A stretch of DNA of 43,965 nt from Deinococcus rhizophilus. GTDB taxonomy: Bacteria; Deinococcota; Deinococci; Deinococcales; Deinococcaceae. Positions within the stretch are counted from its first letter, which is position 1. Each line of letters begins with the position of its first letter. A model generated the notes under the pieces. It was given only the letters and a program-made list of their open reading frames with translations. It did no database searches and was not told the origin of the DNA. This document shows positions 11,772-22,877 of the stretch, piece after piece. The stretch spans positions 553-44,517 of the forward strand of contig NZ_JASNGB010000007.1 of NCBI RefSeq assembly GCF_030271215.1. The letters are read 5' to 3'. The position numbers and the translations under genes were made by a program.

Positions 11772-12989
11772 TTAGCCTGCGGCCTGCTCGGTCTGCTCGC
11801 GGGTGGGCACCTCGCGCAGCGCCCAGCGCAGGCCCAGGGCGGTCAGGACCCCCACGCCCATCAGCGAGAGCCAGGGCAGCAGCGGCAGCCCGATCCGGGC
11901 GCTGAAGTCGATCAGCCCCCCGCCCACCACGTTGCCCACCGCGCCCCCCAGTCCCAGACTGATCGCCGAGAAGCCGAAGTAGCTGCCCGTCAGCCCGGCG
12001 GGGGCCAGCCGCGCGGTCAGGGTCTGCTGGGTGGGGTAGACCACCATCGTTCCCAGGCTGTAGAGGGCGACGCAGGCCAGCAGTTGCCCAAAGGTCACCG
12101 CGAAGCCCATCAGGCCCAGGCTGGTCGCCACCGCGAGCACCGCCGCGACGAGCGCCACCCGCGTCCGGACGCGCCGCTCCACGAACCTGAGCAGCGGGTA
12201 TTGCAGCACCACCGCCAGCCCCGCCGAGAGGCCGTACAGCGGTCCGGTCGCCCCCGGCCCCGCGAGCGAGACCGCCTTGAGCGTGACCGCCACGTTGAGC
12301 TGTGTGCTGAGCAGGAAATACCCCACCAGCACCAGCGTGAAGCGGCGGAAGCGGCGGTCCCGCGCAGCGGTCCTCAGGCCCGCGAGTCCCCCGGCCACAG
12401 CCCCCTCGGGCTTGACGTGGGGCAGGGTGACGGCGAGCACGGCGGCGGCGACCAGGTACACGCTCCCCGCCGCGAACGCCGCCGTGCGGAAGCCCAGCCC
12501 CAGCAGTGCCGCGCCGATCAGCGGCCCGGTCACCATGCCCAGGTTGCCCGAGATGCTGGTCAGGCTGAACATCCGGGTGCGGTGCTCGGGCCGGGTGACG
12601 GCGGTGATCGCCGCGTTCTTGGGCGCGTCGAACAGCCCGCCTCCCAGCCCCGCCAGCACCGAGGCCGCCAGCAGCACCGGCAGCGTCTCCGCGAAGCCCA
12701 TCCACGCAAAGCCCAGCGTGCGAATCAGGCACCCCGCCAGGATCAGCGGCTTGGGGCCGATCCGGTCCGCCCACGCCCCCCCGAACACCGTCAGCCCCTG
12801 CTGGGTCAGTTGCCGCAGCCCCAGCACCAGTCCCACGCTCGCCGCCGCCCACCCCAGCTCCTCCACGAAATGCACCGTGACGAGCGGAATCACCGCGAAA
12901 AAGCCGCCCCACATCAGGAAATTGGCGGCGATCAACCCGAGCTGCGCCCCCGAGGGCCGGAAGGGGAGGGCGGGGGCGGGCACGGTCAC
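11772..12989 (-). CDS. MFS transporter (MdtH-like drug exporter type)
   Basis: 405 residues, about 12 hydrophobic helices. The MFS signature between helices 2 and 3 is present as GGAWADRIGPKPLI (about residues 71-84), and a PxxxxAAI-type segment occurs in FDAPKNAAITAV (helix 5 region, about 125-135). An R-x-x-x-G repeat in the second half marks the pseudo-symmetric partner. The order and the tail resemble MdtH-type proton-driven exporters; the substrate is unknown. It is divergent from the metallo-beta-lactamase-fold hydrolase, with only 58 nt between their starts, so the promoters must be back to back. Confidence 0.85.
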   Translation of the reverse strand: MTVPAPALPFRPSGAQLGLIAANFLMWGGFFAVIPLVTVHFVEELGWAAASVGLVLGLRQLTQQGLTVFGGAWADRIGPKPLILAGCLIRTLGFAWMGFAETLPVLLAASVLAGLGGGLFDAPKNAAITAVTRPEHRTRMFSLTSISGNLGMVTGPLIGAALLGLGFRTAAFAAGSVYLVAAAVLAVTLPHVKPEGAVAGGLAGLRTAARDRRFRRFTLVLVGYFLLSTQLNVAVTLKAVSLAGPGATGPLYGLSAGLAVVLQYPLLRFVERRVRTRVALVAAVLAVATSLGLMGFAVTFGQLLACVALYSLGTMVVYPTQQTLTARLAPAGLTGSYFGFSAISLGLGGAVGNVVGGGLIDFSARIGLPLLPWLSLMGVGVLTALGLRWALREVPTREQTEQAAG

Positions 12990-13035
12990 GCGGGCGAGTG
13001 TACGCCCGGGCGGATGGGGGCGCCCCGCTGCGCCC

Positions 13036-13041
13036 TACCCT
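13036..13041 (+). promoter_or_regulatory. -10 box TACCCT, leaderless-type
   Basis: TACCCT lies 6 nt before the ATG at 13048; no Shine-Dalgarno is present. Confidence 0.5.
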
Positions 13042-13047
13042 GTCCCC

Positions 13048-13947
13048 ATGCCCCCCCAGCTTCAGCCCCTCGGCCCTGGCGTCCTCTCCCTGCCCGGCGC
13101 GGTGAACAGCGTGGTCGTGGAGGGGGAGGGGGGCCGCGCCCTGCTGGTGGACACCGGTCTGGACGGCGCCCACACCCGGAGGCTGCTGCGGGCGCTGGAG
13201 GGGGCCGGGCTGACCCCGGCCGCGATCCTGAACACCCACAGCCACGCCGACCACCACGGGGGCAACGCCTTCGTCCTGAGCCGCTTTCCGGAATTGCCGG
13301 TGTACGCCCCGCCGCTGGAGGCCGCGATCATCCGCCACCCGGTGCTGGAGCCTCTGTCCCTGTGGGGGGCCGCGCCGCCCGCCGAGCTGCGAACCAAGTT
13401 CCTGCTGGCTCCCGCGAGCCCCGCGCAGGAGATCGGCCCCGGCGTGCAGTTCCCTGGCGGGGTGGAGGTGGAGTTGCTCCCCGTCCCCGGCCACGCCGCC
13501 GGGATGTACGCGGTGCGGGTGGGGGCGGTACTGTACGCCGCCGACGCCCTGTTCGGGCCGGAGGCGCTGGGCAAACATCCATTGACCTTCTGCGCGGACT
13601 CGGCGGGGCAGAAGGCGTCGGCGGCGGCGCTGGGTGAACTGGAGGGCGTGCGCGTGGTCCTGCCCGGCCACGGCGACCCCATCCCCGACCTCGCCGGGCT
13701 GGTGTCGGCCAACCTCGCCGCCTATGCCCGCACGACGGACGCGGTAGCGGCGGCGCTGGCGCAGGGTCCGGCCACGGTGGACGAGCTGCTGGCGCGGGTG
13801 GGCGCTGGGCTGGGCGTAACAGTGACAACCCCCGGCGCGTGGGTCCTCAACCGGGCCGTCGTCAGCGCCCACCTCACCGAACTGCTGGGCCTGGGAACCG
13901 CCGCGCTGGACCTGGCGGGCGGCGTGCTGCGAGCGCGGCAAGCGTGA
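13048..13947 (+). CDS. Metallo-beta-lactamase-fold hydrolase
   Basis: 299 residues from the ATG at 13048; upstream in-frame sequence is antisense to the MFS gene and is not used. The metal-binding motif HSHADHHGG (about residues 65-73) is complete, followed by a His in PVPGHAAGM (about 148-156), an Asp in YAADALFG (about 168-175) and the last His in LPGHGDP (about 205-211). This is the arrangement of the glyoxalase II/beta-lactamase superfamily, which binds one or two zinc ions. The C-terminal 80 residues form an all-helical extension (TTDAVAAALAQG...) like the winged-helix tail seen in LACTB2-like members. The substrate is not identified. Confidence 0.85.
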   Translation: MPPQLQPLGPGVLSLPGAVNSVVVEGEGGRALLVDTGLDGAHTRRLLRALEGAGLTPAAILNTHSHADHHGGNAFVLSRFPELPVYAPPLEAAIIRHPVLEPLSLWGAAPPAELRTKFLLAPASPAQEIGPGVQFPGGVEVELLPVPGHAAGMYAVRVGAVLYAADALFGPEALGKHPLTFCADSAGQKASAAALGELEGVRVVLPGHGDPIPDLAGLVSANLAAYARTTDAVAAALAQGPATVDELLARVGAGLGVTVTTPGAWVLNRAVVSAHLTELLGLGTAALDLAGGVLRARQA

Positions 13948-13966
13948 AGAAAGCCCGTATGGGTGC

Positions 13967-13988
13967 CTCCCGGCCGGGAGCGTAGCGT
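13967..13988 (+). promoter_or_regulatory. dps promoter: perfect 14-bp palindrome abutting a -10 box
   Basis: CTCCCGGCCGGGAG (13967-13980) is a perfect palindrome ending 2 nt before TAGCGT (13983-13988), which itself lies 6 nt before the dps ATG. The dyad occupies the -35/spacer region, where a repressor would block RNA polymerase. Confidence 0.5.
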
Positions 13989-13994
13989 GGCCGC

Positions 13995-14615
<621 letters not shown>

Positions 14616-14618
<3 letters not shown>

Positions 14619-14637
14619 CGGCTGAGTGACGGCTGAG
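14616..14637 (+). repeat. Tandem TGACGGCTGAG pair at the dps stop codon
   Basis: Two direct copies of an 11-mer; the first TGA is the dps stop. A related CGGCTGA array occurs at 21061-21081. Confidence 0.6.
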
Positions 14638-14656
14638 CCGCCGGAAGCCGCAGGAG

Positions 14657-14685
14657 ACCACCGGGCCGCCCCGGTGGTTTTCTCC
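14657..14685 (+). terminator. Rho-independent terminator of dps
   Basis: ACCACCGGG (14657-14665) pairs perfectly with CCCGGTGGT (14670-14678) around a 4-nt loop, followed by TTTCTC. Confidence 0.85.
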
Positions 14686-14705
14686 AGACCGAGAGAGGAG
14701 CCCCC

Positions 14706-15203
14706 ATGCCCCGCCCCAAGTTCGACTACTCGCTGAACTACGCTGAACTCGATCTGCGGGCCCACCCCGAGCTGTACCGGGTCGGAATCGGCGAGCAGGG
14801 CGTGCTGCTGGTGCAGCCGTACAAGTCCGAACTGCTTCCGCACTGGCGCTTCGCCACTCCTGAGGCCGCCCGCCAGAGCAGCGAGACCATCCACGCGATG
14901 TTCCTGGAGTACCTGCGGGCCGGGGACTTCGTGGGGGCGGACATGGCCCGCAAGTTCCTGCAGATGGGCTTTACCCGCTCGCGCCGCTACGCCAACCACC
15001 GGGGCGGCAAGAAGTACGACGGCCCCGTCCCCGAGGACAGGAAGGGCCAGTCCGGGGCCCACGGCCGCGCCGAGTTGCCCCGCCAGCCCGAGGACCCCGT
15101 CAAGGCCGAGTCCGCCCGCATCTTCAAGGCGAAGTGGGACGAGGCCGAGGCGAACGAGGAGTATGCCCGCCTGAAGCGCGAGCACCGGGAGCGGTACGGT
15201 TGA
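14706..15203 (+). CDS. DUF4385 family protein
   Basis: 165 residues with a GAGAGGAG ribosome-binding site. The sequence matches the DUF4385 pattern: FDYSLNYAELDLRAHPELYRVGIGE-like start, then LVQPYKSELLPHWRF, and a MGFTRSRRYANHRGGKKY basic block (about residues 84-101), ending with a charged helix (KWDEAEANEEYARLKREH). Members have no known function; the basic block suggests nucleic-acid or phosphate contact, which is an inference. It is not membrane-bound or exported. It lies between the dps terminator and its own terminator, so it is a single-gene unit. Confidence 0.85.
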   Translation: MPRPKFDYSLNYAELDLRAHPELYRVGIGEQGVLLVQPYKSELLPHWRFATPEAARQSSETIHAMFLEYLRAGDFVGADMARKFLQMGFTRSRRYANHRGGKKYDGPVPEDRKGQSGAHGRAELPRQPEDPVKAESARIFKAKWDEAEANEEYARLKREHRERYG

Positions 15204-15228
15204 CGAATACCGCATACCGCGCTAGATT
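15200..15228 (+). promoter_or_regulatory. Consensus-like sigma-70-type promoter at a gene end
   Basis: TTGACG (15200-15205), a 17-nt spacer and TAGATT (15223-15228). The -35 box overlaps the stop codon of the DUF4385 gene, and the predicted transcript would run directly into the hairpin at 15239-15263. No gene on this strand follows. Confidence 0.5.
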
Positions 15229-15238
15229 GGTTCCATCA

Positions 15239-15263
15239 CCGCCCGAAGAGGCGGCTTTTTTAT
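15239..15263 (+). terminator. Rho-independent terminator after the DUF4385 gene
   Basis: CCGCC (15239-15243) pairs with GGCGG (15250-15254) around CGAAGA and is followed by CTTTTTTATT. Confidence 0.8.
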
Positions 15264-15273
15264 TGCCCTGTCT

Positions 15274-15885
15274 TTATTGCTCTGTCCCGGCCTCCAGCGC
15301 CGCGAGGTCGGCGGGCGTGTTCACGTTGTGGAGGGCCTGCGGGCTGACCCGCGTGGCAGCCTCATGGGGAAGGGTTACCGCGTCCCGCGCGGCGAGGCGC
15401 AAGCGGCGTTCGCCCCCGTCCAGCAGGGCGGTGACGTGGAGCAAGAGGTCCGTGTGATACAGCGCCCCCAGCGGTTGCGCTCGCCCCGCCGCGTCCAGGG
15501 TGAGGACCGACCGGGCCTCCGGCGTCCGCGCCCCGGCCAGCAGCGCCCAGTAGGCTGGGGTCAGGCGGGGCAGGTCCACCCCCGCGAAGGCGACCCAGCC
15601 CGGACCCATGTGCCGCTCAGCCGCGAGGAGGGCGGCCTCCAGCGCCGCCAGCGGTCCATCGCCGGGGCGGGTATCGGGAACCGGGCGCCAGCCGGGGAGG
15701 GCGTACCGTCCGGGTGGCGCGACCAGCAGGCGCAGCGGGCGGTCCTCCAGACTCGCGGCGACGTGCTCCAGCAGGGTTCGCCCCTCCAGCCGGGCGAGCG
15801 CCTTGTCCGTCCCAAACCGGCTGGAGCGGCCCCCGGCGGTGAGCGCCCCGACGAGGTCCAGCCTCCGGGTCGTTCCTGGGGTCAT
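15274..15885 (-). CDS. mobA: Molybdenum cofactor guanylyltransferase MobA
   Basis: 203 residues. MobA transfers GMP from GTP to molybdopterin to make the guanine dinucleotide cofactor. The nucleotidyltransferase signature AGGRSSRFGTDKAL (about residues 16-29) contains the Gly-rich phosphate loop and the Lys; GDGPLAALEAAL (about 75-86) contacts the nucleotide; FAGVDLPRLT (about 98-107) carries the metal-binding Asp; HNVNTPADL (about 187-195) is the C-terminal MobA signature. Its ATG overlaps the aldehyde dehydrogenase stop by 4 nt (ATGA), so translation is coupled. No other molybdenum cofactor gene is in the window. Confidence 0.92.
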   Translation of the reverse strand: MTPGTTRRLDLVGALTAGGRSSRFGTDKALARLEGRTLLEHVAASLEDRPLRLLVAPPGRYALPGWRPVPDTRPGDGPLAALEAALLAAERHMGPGWVAFAGVDLPRLTPAYWALLAGARTPEARSVLTLDAAGRAQPLGALYHTDLLLHVTALLDGGERRLRLAARDAVTLPHEAATRVSPQALHNVNTPADLAALEAGTEQ

Positions 15886-17303
15886 CCCTCCAGCCGCCGC
15901 ATCGCCCAGGCCACGAAACGGGGCAGCGGGCGGCCGTAGGGCGGGTACAGGAAGCGCACGCCGCTGCCCCGGCCCTCGTGCAGCACGGCCCGCTCGTGGC
16001 TGAAGGTCCGGAAGCCGTACTCGCCGTGATACCGCCCCATCCCGCTGGGCCCGACCCCCCCGAAGGGCAGGTGCGGGTTGCTGAGGTGGACCACCGTGCC
16101 GTTAACGACCAGGCCGCCGCTCGTCGTCTCGCGGCGAACCCGCTCCACCGCCGCCCCGTCCCCCGCGAAGGTGTACAGGGCAAGTGGGGGGTCCAGCCGC
16201 CGCACCAGCGCGAGCGCCTCACCGAAGTCGCGGTAGGTCAGGACCGGCAGGACCGGGCCGAACAGTTCCTCCGCCATCAGGGGCATGTCCGGAGTCACCC
16301 CCGTGACCACCGTGGGCGAGATGAAGCGCGAGGCGGGATCGAACTCGCCGCCCAGCTCCACCCGCGCCCCCATCGCCACGCTGTCCCGTGTCAGGCGCGA
16401 GAGCCGCTCCACGCTGCGGCCGTCCACCATCCGCCCGTAGTCGGTGCCCATTCGCAGCCGCTCGGCCTCCCCGAAGCGGTGGGGGATGACCTCGCGCAGC
16501 CGGGCCAGCAGGCTGGTTTGCAGCACCTCCGGCACCAGCACGTAGTCGGGGGCCACGCAGGTCTGCCCGGCGTTCAGGTATTTGCCCCAGGCCAGCCGCT
16601 CGGCGGTGAGGTCCAGGTCGGCGCTCTCGTGGACGATGGCGGGGCTCTTGCCGCCCAGTTCCAGCGTCACGCCCGTCAGGTTGGGCGCGGCGGCGGCGAG
16701 CACCTTTTTCCCGATGGCCCCGCTTCCGGTAAAGAAGATGTGATCGAAGGGCAGCTCGGTCAGCGCCCCCGCGACCCCGGCATCCCCCTCCACGACCGCG
16801 ACCAGCCGGGGCTCGAAGACCTCCTCCAGCAGCCTCCGCAGGGCGCGGGCGGTGGCGGGGGCCTTCTCGCTGGGCTTGAGGATCACCGTGTTGCCCGCCG
16901 CGAGGCTGGCGATCAAGGGGACCAGCGCGAGGTTGACCGGGTAGTTCCACGCGCTCAGGACCAGGGTGACGCCGCGCGGCTGAAAGTCCACCTCGCTGCG
17001 GGTGCCCAGCAGGGTGCCCGGCGTGCGGACCCGGCGGGGGGCCATCCAGCGCGGGAGGTGGCGCACGGCGTGGTTCAGCTCCTCCATCGTGGCGTGCAGT
17101 TCGGTGATCTCCGACTCGGCGCGGCTCTTGCCCAGGTCCAGCGCGAGCGCGTCGGCCAGGGCAGTCCGGTGGCGCTGGATGGCCGCTCCCAGCCGCCGCA
17201 GCAGGGCCTGCCGCTCGGCGGCGCTGGCCTGCCCGGCCCGCCAGCGGTGCCTGCGCTGCGCGTCGAACAGGGCCTGAAGGTCGGCGGACGTGGGCTGCGG
17301 CAT
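15882..17303 (-). CDS. Aldehyde dehydrogenase, class 3-like
   Basis: 473 residues, NAD(P)-dependent. Motifs: SAWNYPVNL (about residues 112-120), the cofactor loop FTGSGAIGKKV (about 189-199), catalytic Glu in LELGGKSPAIV (about 211-221), catalytic Cys in NAGQTCVAPDY (about 243-253) and EELFGPVLPVL (about 342-352). The length and missing N-terminal extension are as in ALDH3/coniferyl-aldehyde dehydrogenase types, which oxidise medium-chain or aromatic aldehydes. The C-terminal hydrophobic stretch (VRFLYPPYG...) is also typical of ALDH3. A 17-nt perfect palindrome lies 43 nt upstream, and mobA is coupled downstream. Confidence 0.92.
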   Translation of the reverse strand: MPQPTSADLQALFDAQRRHRWRAGQASAAERQALLRRLGAAIQRHRTALADALALDLGKSRAESEITELHATMEELNHAVRHLPRWMAPRRVRTPGTLLGTRSEVDFQPRGVTLVLSAWNYPVNLALVPLIASLAAGNTVILKPSEKAPATARALRRLLEEVFEPRLVAVVEGDAGVAGALTELPFDHIFFTGSGAIGKKVLAAAAPNLTGVTLELGGKSPAIVHESADLDLTAERLAWGKYLNAGQTCVAPDYVLVPEVLQTSLLARLREVIPHRFGEAERLRMGTDYGRMVDGRSVERLSRLTRDSVAMGARVELGGEFDPASRFISPTVVTGVTPDMPLMAEELFGPVLPVLTYRDFGEALALVRRLDPPLALYTFAGDGAAVERVRRETTSGGLVVNGTVVHLSNPHLPFGGVGPSGMGRYHGEYGFRTFSHERAVLHEGRGSGVRFLYPPYGRPLPRFVAWAMRRLEG

Positions 17304-17345
17304 GGGACCCCTCCCGGAGTGCGAGAAGCAGAGCGAGACGACGAA

Positions 17346-17362
17346 CCTGGACCGGGTCCAGG
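17346..17362. promoter_or_regulatory. 17-nt perfect palindrome upstream of the aldehyde dehydrogenase
   Basis: CCTGGACC-G-GGTCCAGG is a complete dyad. On the minus strand it follows a TACCCT box by a few bases, so it would sit at the transcription start of the aldehyde dehydrogenase-mobA operon, the classic position for a repressor operator. Confidence 0.6.
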
Positions 17363-17418
17363 GTAAAGCATCCGGCGGGGCGGGTGATGCCGGGTTGCCC
17401 CGCCCTTCACCGCCGCCT

Positions 17419-17444
17419 CAGAGTGCAGTGTGGGCGACACTCTG
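17419..17444. promoter_or_regulatory. Inverted repeat CAGAGTG-N12-CACTCTG
   Basis: Perfect 7-bp arms (17419-17425 and 17438-17444) in the divergent intergenic region, 68 nt before the lipoprotein gene. Could be an operator or a hairpin in its leader. Confidence 0.4.
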
Positions 17445-17511
17445 GCCCGTGCAAGCGGCCCCACAGTGGGGCCTGCCCGCCCCAATTCGCCCTGTCGTTC
17501 GGAGGTTTCCC

Positions 17512-17967
17512 ATGAAGACGCGCTTCCTGCTGGCCCTGTCCCTGCCGTTCGCCCTCGCCTCCTGCACCATGATGCTGCCGGGCAGTCCCTACGCGCTGGG
17601 CAAGCAGCCTGCCGCCGATGCCGCCGGGGTCAATCCCAGCGGGACCGTCCGGGCCACGGTCTCGGGCACCACAGTGATGACCGAGGCGCGGGTGATGGGC
17701 CTCGCGCCCAACCAGAACTACGTCGCGCACTACCACCTGCAGGGCACGGCGAGCACGGCCCCCTGCGCCAGCAACGGCGCTCCCATCCTGAGCACCGCGA
17801 TGGTCGGCCGGAGCGACGCGAGCGGCATGCTGACGCTCTCGAGGAGCGTGCCCCGCGCCGACGTGATGAACGCGACCTATTACAACGTCCACACGGCCGC
17901 CGACGCTGCGGGCACCCCGGCCGACGCGGGCGTGGCCTGCACCGCCGTGCGTATGACGGGGATGTAA
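17512..17967 (+). CDS. Lipoprotein of unknown function (beta-sandwich-like)
   Basis: 151 residues, GGAGGT ribosome-binding site. The N-terminus is a lipoprotein signal with lipobox LASC (Cys17), so it should be anchored to a membrane facing outward. The mature part is rich in Val/Thr/Ala strands and carries HYH (about residue 78), two widely spaced Cys (CASNG and VACTAV) that could form a disulfide, and a YYNVHTAAD segment near the end. The layout is loosely like CHRD or Cu/Zn superoxide dismutase-type sandwiches, but the full metal-ligand set is not visible, so no enzyme function is claimed. It is divergent from the aldehyde dehydrogenase operon. Confidence 0.78.
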   Translation: MKTRFLLALSLPFALASCTMMLPGSPYALGKQPAADAAGVNPSGTVRATVSGTTVMTEARVMGLAPNQNYVAHYHLQGTASTAPCASNGAPILSTAMVGRSDASGMLTLSRSVPRADVMNATYYNVHTAADAAGTPADAGVACTAVRMTGM

Positions 17968-18036
17968 AGCCCCCCTTTCCCCGCGCACCCTGCCCCCCGG
18001 TCTGCCGCGTCCAGGGGGCAGGGTGCGTTCCTGCGT

Positions 18037-18042
18037 TACCCT
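18037..18042 (+). promoter_or_regulatory. -10 box TACCCT upstream of rsmD
   Basis: Lies 8 nt before the rsmD ATG at 18051; no Shine-Dalgarno, leaderless-type. Confidence 0.5.
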
Positions 18043-18050
18043 GCCGGGCG

Positions 18051-19126
<1,076 letters not shown>

Positions 19127-19131
19127 CACAA

Positions 19132-19160
19132 CCCCCACGGCCCTGACGGGTGCGTGGGGG
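19132..19160. terminator. Hairpin between convergent coaD and metK
   Basis: CCCCCAC (19132-19138) pairs with GTGGGGG (19154-19160), with an inner CCC/GGG pair (19141-19150). No T-tract; a possible bidirectional stop signal. Confidence 0.5.
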
Positions 19161-19180
19161 AGAGGCGGGCGCATTTTGGC

Positions 19181-20404
<1,224 letters not shown>

Positions 20405-20410
20405 GCATAC

Positions 20411-20510
<100 letters not shown>

Positions 20511-20567
20511 GGGCAGCCTACTCCAGCAGTGCCGGGACGGAAAAGGGCATCCGGCTCCCGGGCAGCT

Positions 20568-21035
20568 TCAGAGCAGCGCCGCCGCGATCCCCTGCGGCAG
20601 TTCCCCCGCCAGCCGCTCCAGCGTGCGCTCGGCCGCTGAGCGCACCATCTTCTCGAAGGCGGCCCCGCCCCAGCCCTCGGCCTCCGGGAGCCGCAGGTGG
20701 GCGCGGAACTGGAACTCGAAGGCCATCTCGCCCGCCGCGTCCACCCGCGCCTGTCCCGCCACCTCGACCCAGGCCCGCTCGCCCGTGACGGGTTGGGGGC
20801 GCAGTTCTGCCCCGTCCGGCGTGGGCTGCAGGAGGCTGAAAAAGGGCAGGTCCACCTCGCCCAGCAGCGGCACGGGCACCACCAGTTCGCCGTGCACCCC
20901 CGCCGCGTCCCCCCGCAGGCCGCGCAGAAAGCGCACCCGCGACAAGGACACGCCCGCGTCGCGCACGAAGGCGAGCGCGGCCCCGTGTCCGCCGGGATGG
21001 GTCAGCGTGAAGGCTTGCCGGGCTTCAAACAGCAC
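20568..21035 (-). CDS. DUF3809-type protein
   Basis: 155 residues. The start (LFEARQAFTLTHPG) and the LAFVRDAGVSLSRVRFLRGL segment match what I recall of the DUF3809 family, which is largely confined to Deinococcus. The remainder is alternating strands (VHGELVVPVPLLGEVDLPF, RAWVEVAGQARVDAAGEMAFEFQFRAH split over two sheets) and a C-terminal amphipathic helix (MVRSAAERTLERLAGEL), a START/SRPBCC-like plan. The family's function is unknown. It lies 54 nt downstream of the DUF3248-type gene on the same strand and ends upstream of metK. Confidence 0.7.
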   Translation of the reverse strand: MLFEARQAFTLTHPGGHGAALAFVRDAGVSLSRVRFLRGLRGDAAGVHGELVVPVPLLGEVDLPFFSLLQPTPDGAELRPQPVTGERAWVEVAGQARVDAAGEMAFEFQFRAHLRLPEAEGWGGAAFEKMVRSAAERTLERLAGELPQGIAAALL

Positions 21036-21060
21036 GGGGGCTCCGGTGGTCGGAAGGTGG

Positions 21061-21081
21061 CGGCTGACGGCTGACGGCTGA
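21061..21081. repeat. Three tandem CGGCTGA heptamers
   Basis: CGGCTGA is repeated three times just past the stop codon (21090, minus strand) of the DUF3248-type gene; the related sequence TGACGGCTGAG is doubled at the dps stop. Confidence 0.6.
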
Positions 21082-21089
21082 CCGCTGGC

Positions 21090-21353
21090 TCAATCCACCC
21101 ACTCGATCACCACCCGGTTCTCGCTGAGCGCGGCCTGAAGCTCGGCGTCGTTCGCGCTGCGGAGCCGGGGCAGGTGCGCGAAGCGGGGCGTGGCCGAGGC
21201 GTAGCCCAGCCGCACGACCACCTCGTCGCTGACCTCGTCCTTGCCGACGCGCCACACAAGCTGCCCGCCCAGCGCGTCAAGCTGCCGGATCACGTCCGGG
21301 GGCAGGGACGCCGGGGAGGGGTCAGGGGGAGAGCCGCCGGTCATGCGGGCCAT
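21090..21353 (-). CDS. DUF3248-type small protein
   Basis: 87 residues (a second ATG four codons in is also possible). The core IRQLDALGGQLVWRVGKDE, followed by VVVRLGYASATPRFAHLPRL and a terminal ENRVVIEWVD, matches my recollection of the DUF3248 family of Deinococcus-Thermus, for which no function is established. It is a compact alpha/beta protein with no signal peptide or membrane segment. Probably cotranscribed with the DUF3809-type gene downstream. It is divergent from the small gene at 21391, with 37 nt between the starts. Confidence 0.7.
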   Translation of the reverse strand: MARMTGGSPPDPSPASLPPDVIRQLDALGGQLVWRVGKDEVSDEVVVRLGYASATPRFAHLPRLRSANDAELQAALSENRVVIEWVD

Positions 21354-21390
21354 TGTACGCGGGCGGGTGGGGCGCGGTAGAACGGTTCGT

Positions 21391-21672
21391 ATGTCCCCCC
21401 ACCCCCTCTCCTGGCGTGCCCTGGAAACCCGCGTCGGCCTCGACGCCCTGCCCGATTTTCACCGCGCCTTCCTGACCTGGCGCGGGGTGGAGGGGGCCGC
21501 CGGGATGCCCCTGCGCCGCGTGGGGCAACGGGTGGAGGCCGAACTCAACCGGCTGGTGCAAGCGGGCGGGGCCACCCGCGACGGGGACGACTGGCAGCTC
21601 TCGCCGGGGGCACTGGCGGGCTTTGACGCGGCGCAGGCCTACCTGTCGCCCGACCTGTCGGAAGGGGCCTGA
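21391..21672 (+). CDS. Small protein of unknown function
   Basis: 93 residues from the ATG at 21391; TAGAAC lies 7 nt before it, again a leaderless-type start. The protein is mostly helical: WRALETRVGLDALPDFHRAF, then MPLRRVGQRVEAELNRLV and GALAGFDAAQAYL. The arrangement has the feel of a small winged-helix-like domain, but no family is recognised. Its 3' end overlaps the convergent frameshifted gene by 34 nt, which makes one of the two annotations somewhat less certain. Confidence 0.55.
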   Translation: MSPHPLSWRALETRVGLDALPDFHRAFLTWRGVEGAAGMPLRRVGQRVEAELNRLVQAGGATRDGDDWQLSPGALAGFDAAQAYLSPDLSEGA

Positions 21673-21867
21673 CCGGGCGCGACCTCGACCACCTCGGCCC
21701 GCCAGCCCTCGGTGAGCCATTCCTGCGCGGCAGCCTCGGCCTCGTCGGCACCGGGAAAGACCCGGCGCCCCCCCGCGTCGGTCTCCAGCCAGTGGGGTTC
21801 GTCGAGCAGGGCATCGTCCCCCGTGGGCATCCTTGTGGACGTATTGCAGGCGAACGGCGTAGGGCAT
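21639..21867 (-). pseudogene. Small gene with probable one-base frameshift
   Basis: On the minus strand an ATG at 21867, 10 nt after the arginase stop, opens MPYAVRLQYVHKDAHG; it then runs into a five-base homopolymer (CCCCC on + at 21818-21822). Removing one base joins it to DDALLDEPHWLETDAGG and on to an AEAAAQEWLTEGWRAEVVEV helix-strand, giving a smooth 75-residue protein ending at 21639. Without the correction only a 63-residue piece starting at an internal ATG (21830) remains. Either a genuine frameshift or a base-calling error in the homopolymer. Function unknown; probably cotranscribed with arginase. Confidence 0.55.
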
Positions 21868-21877
21868 CGCGGTCAGG

Positions 21878-22774
<897 letters not shown>

Positions 22775-22877
22775 ACCCCCCAGGCTAAGGGCCGGGACGG
22801 GGTATGCCTCACGGCTGCAAGATTATGCCCCCGGCCACAGCGCCCCGCGCCCGGCACGCTACACTCGGCCGGTTCCT

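Noticed and set aside
12277..13047. N-terminal extension of the metallo-beta-lactamase-fold protein
   Set aside because: It runs antisense through the MFS transporter; a -10 box 6 nt before the ATG at 13048 and homology both support the shorter start.
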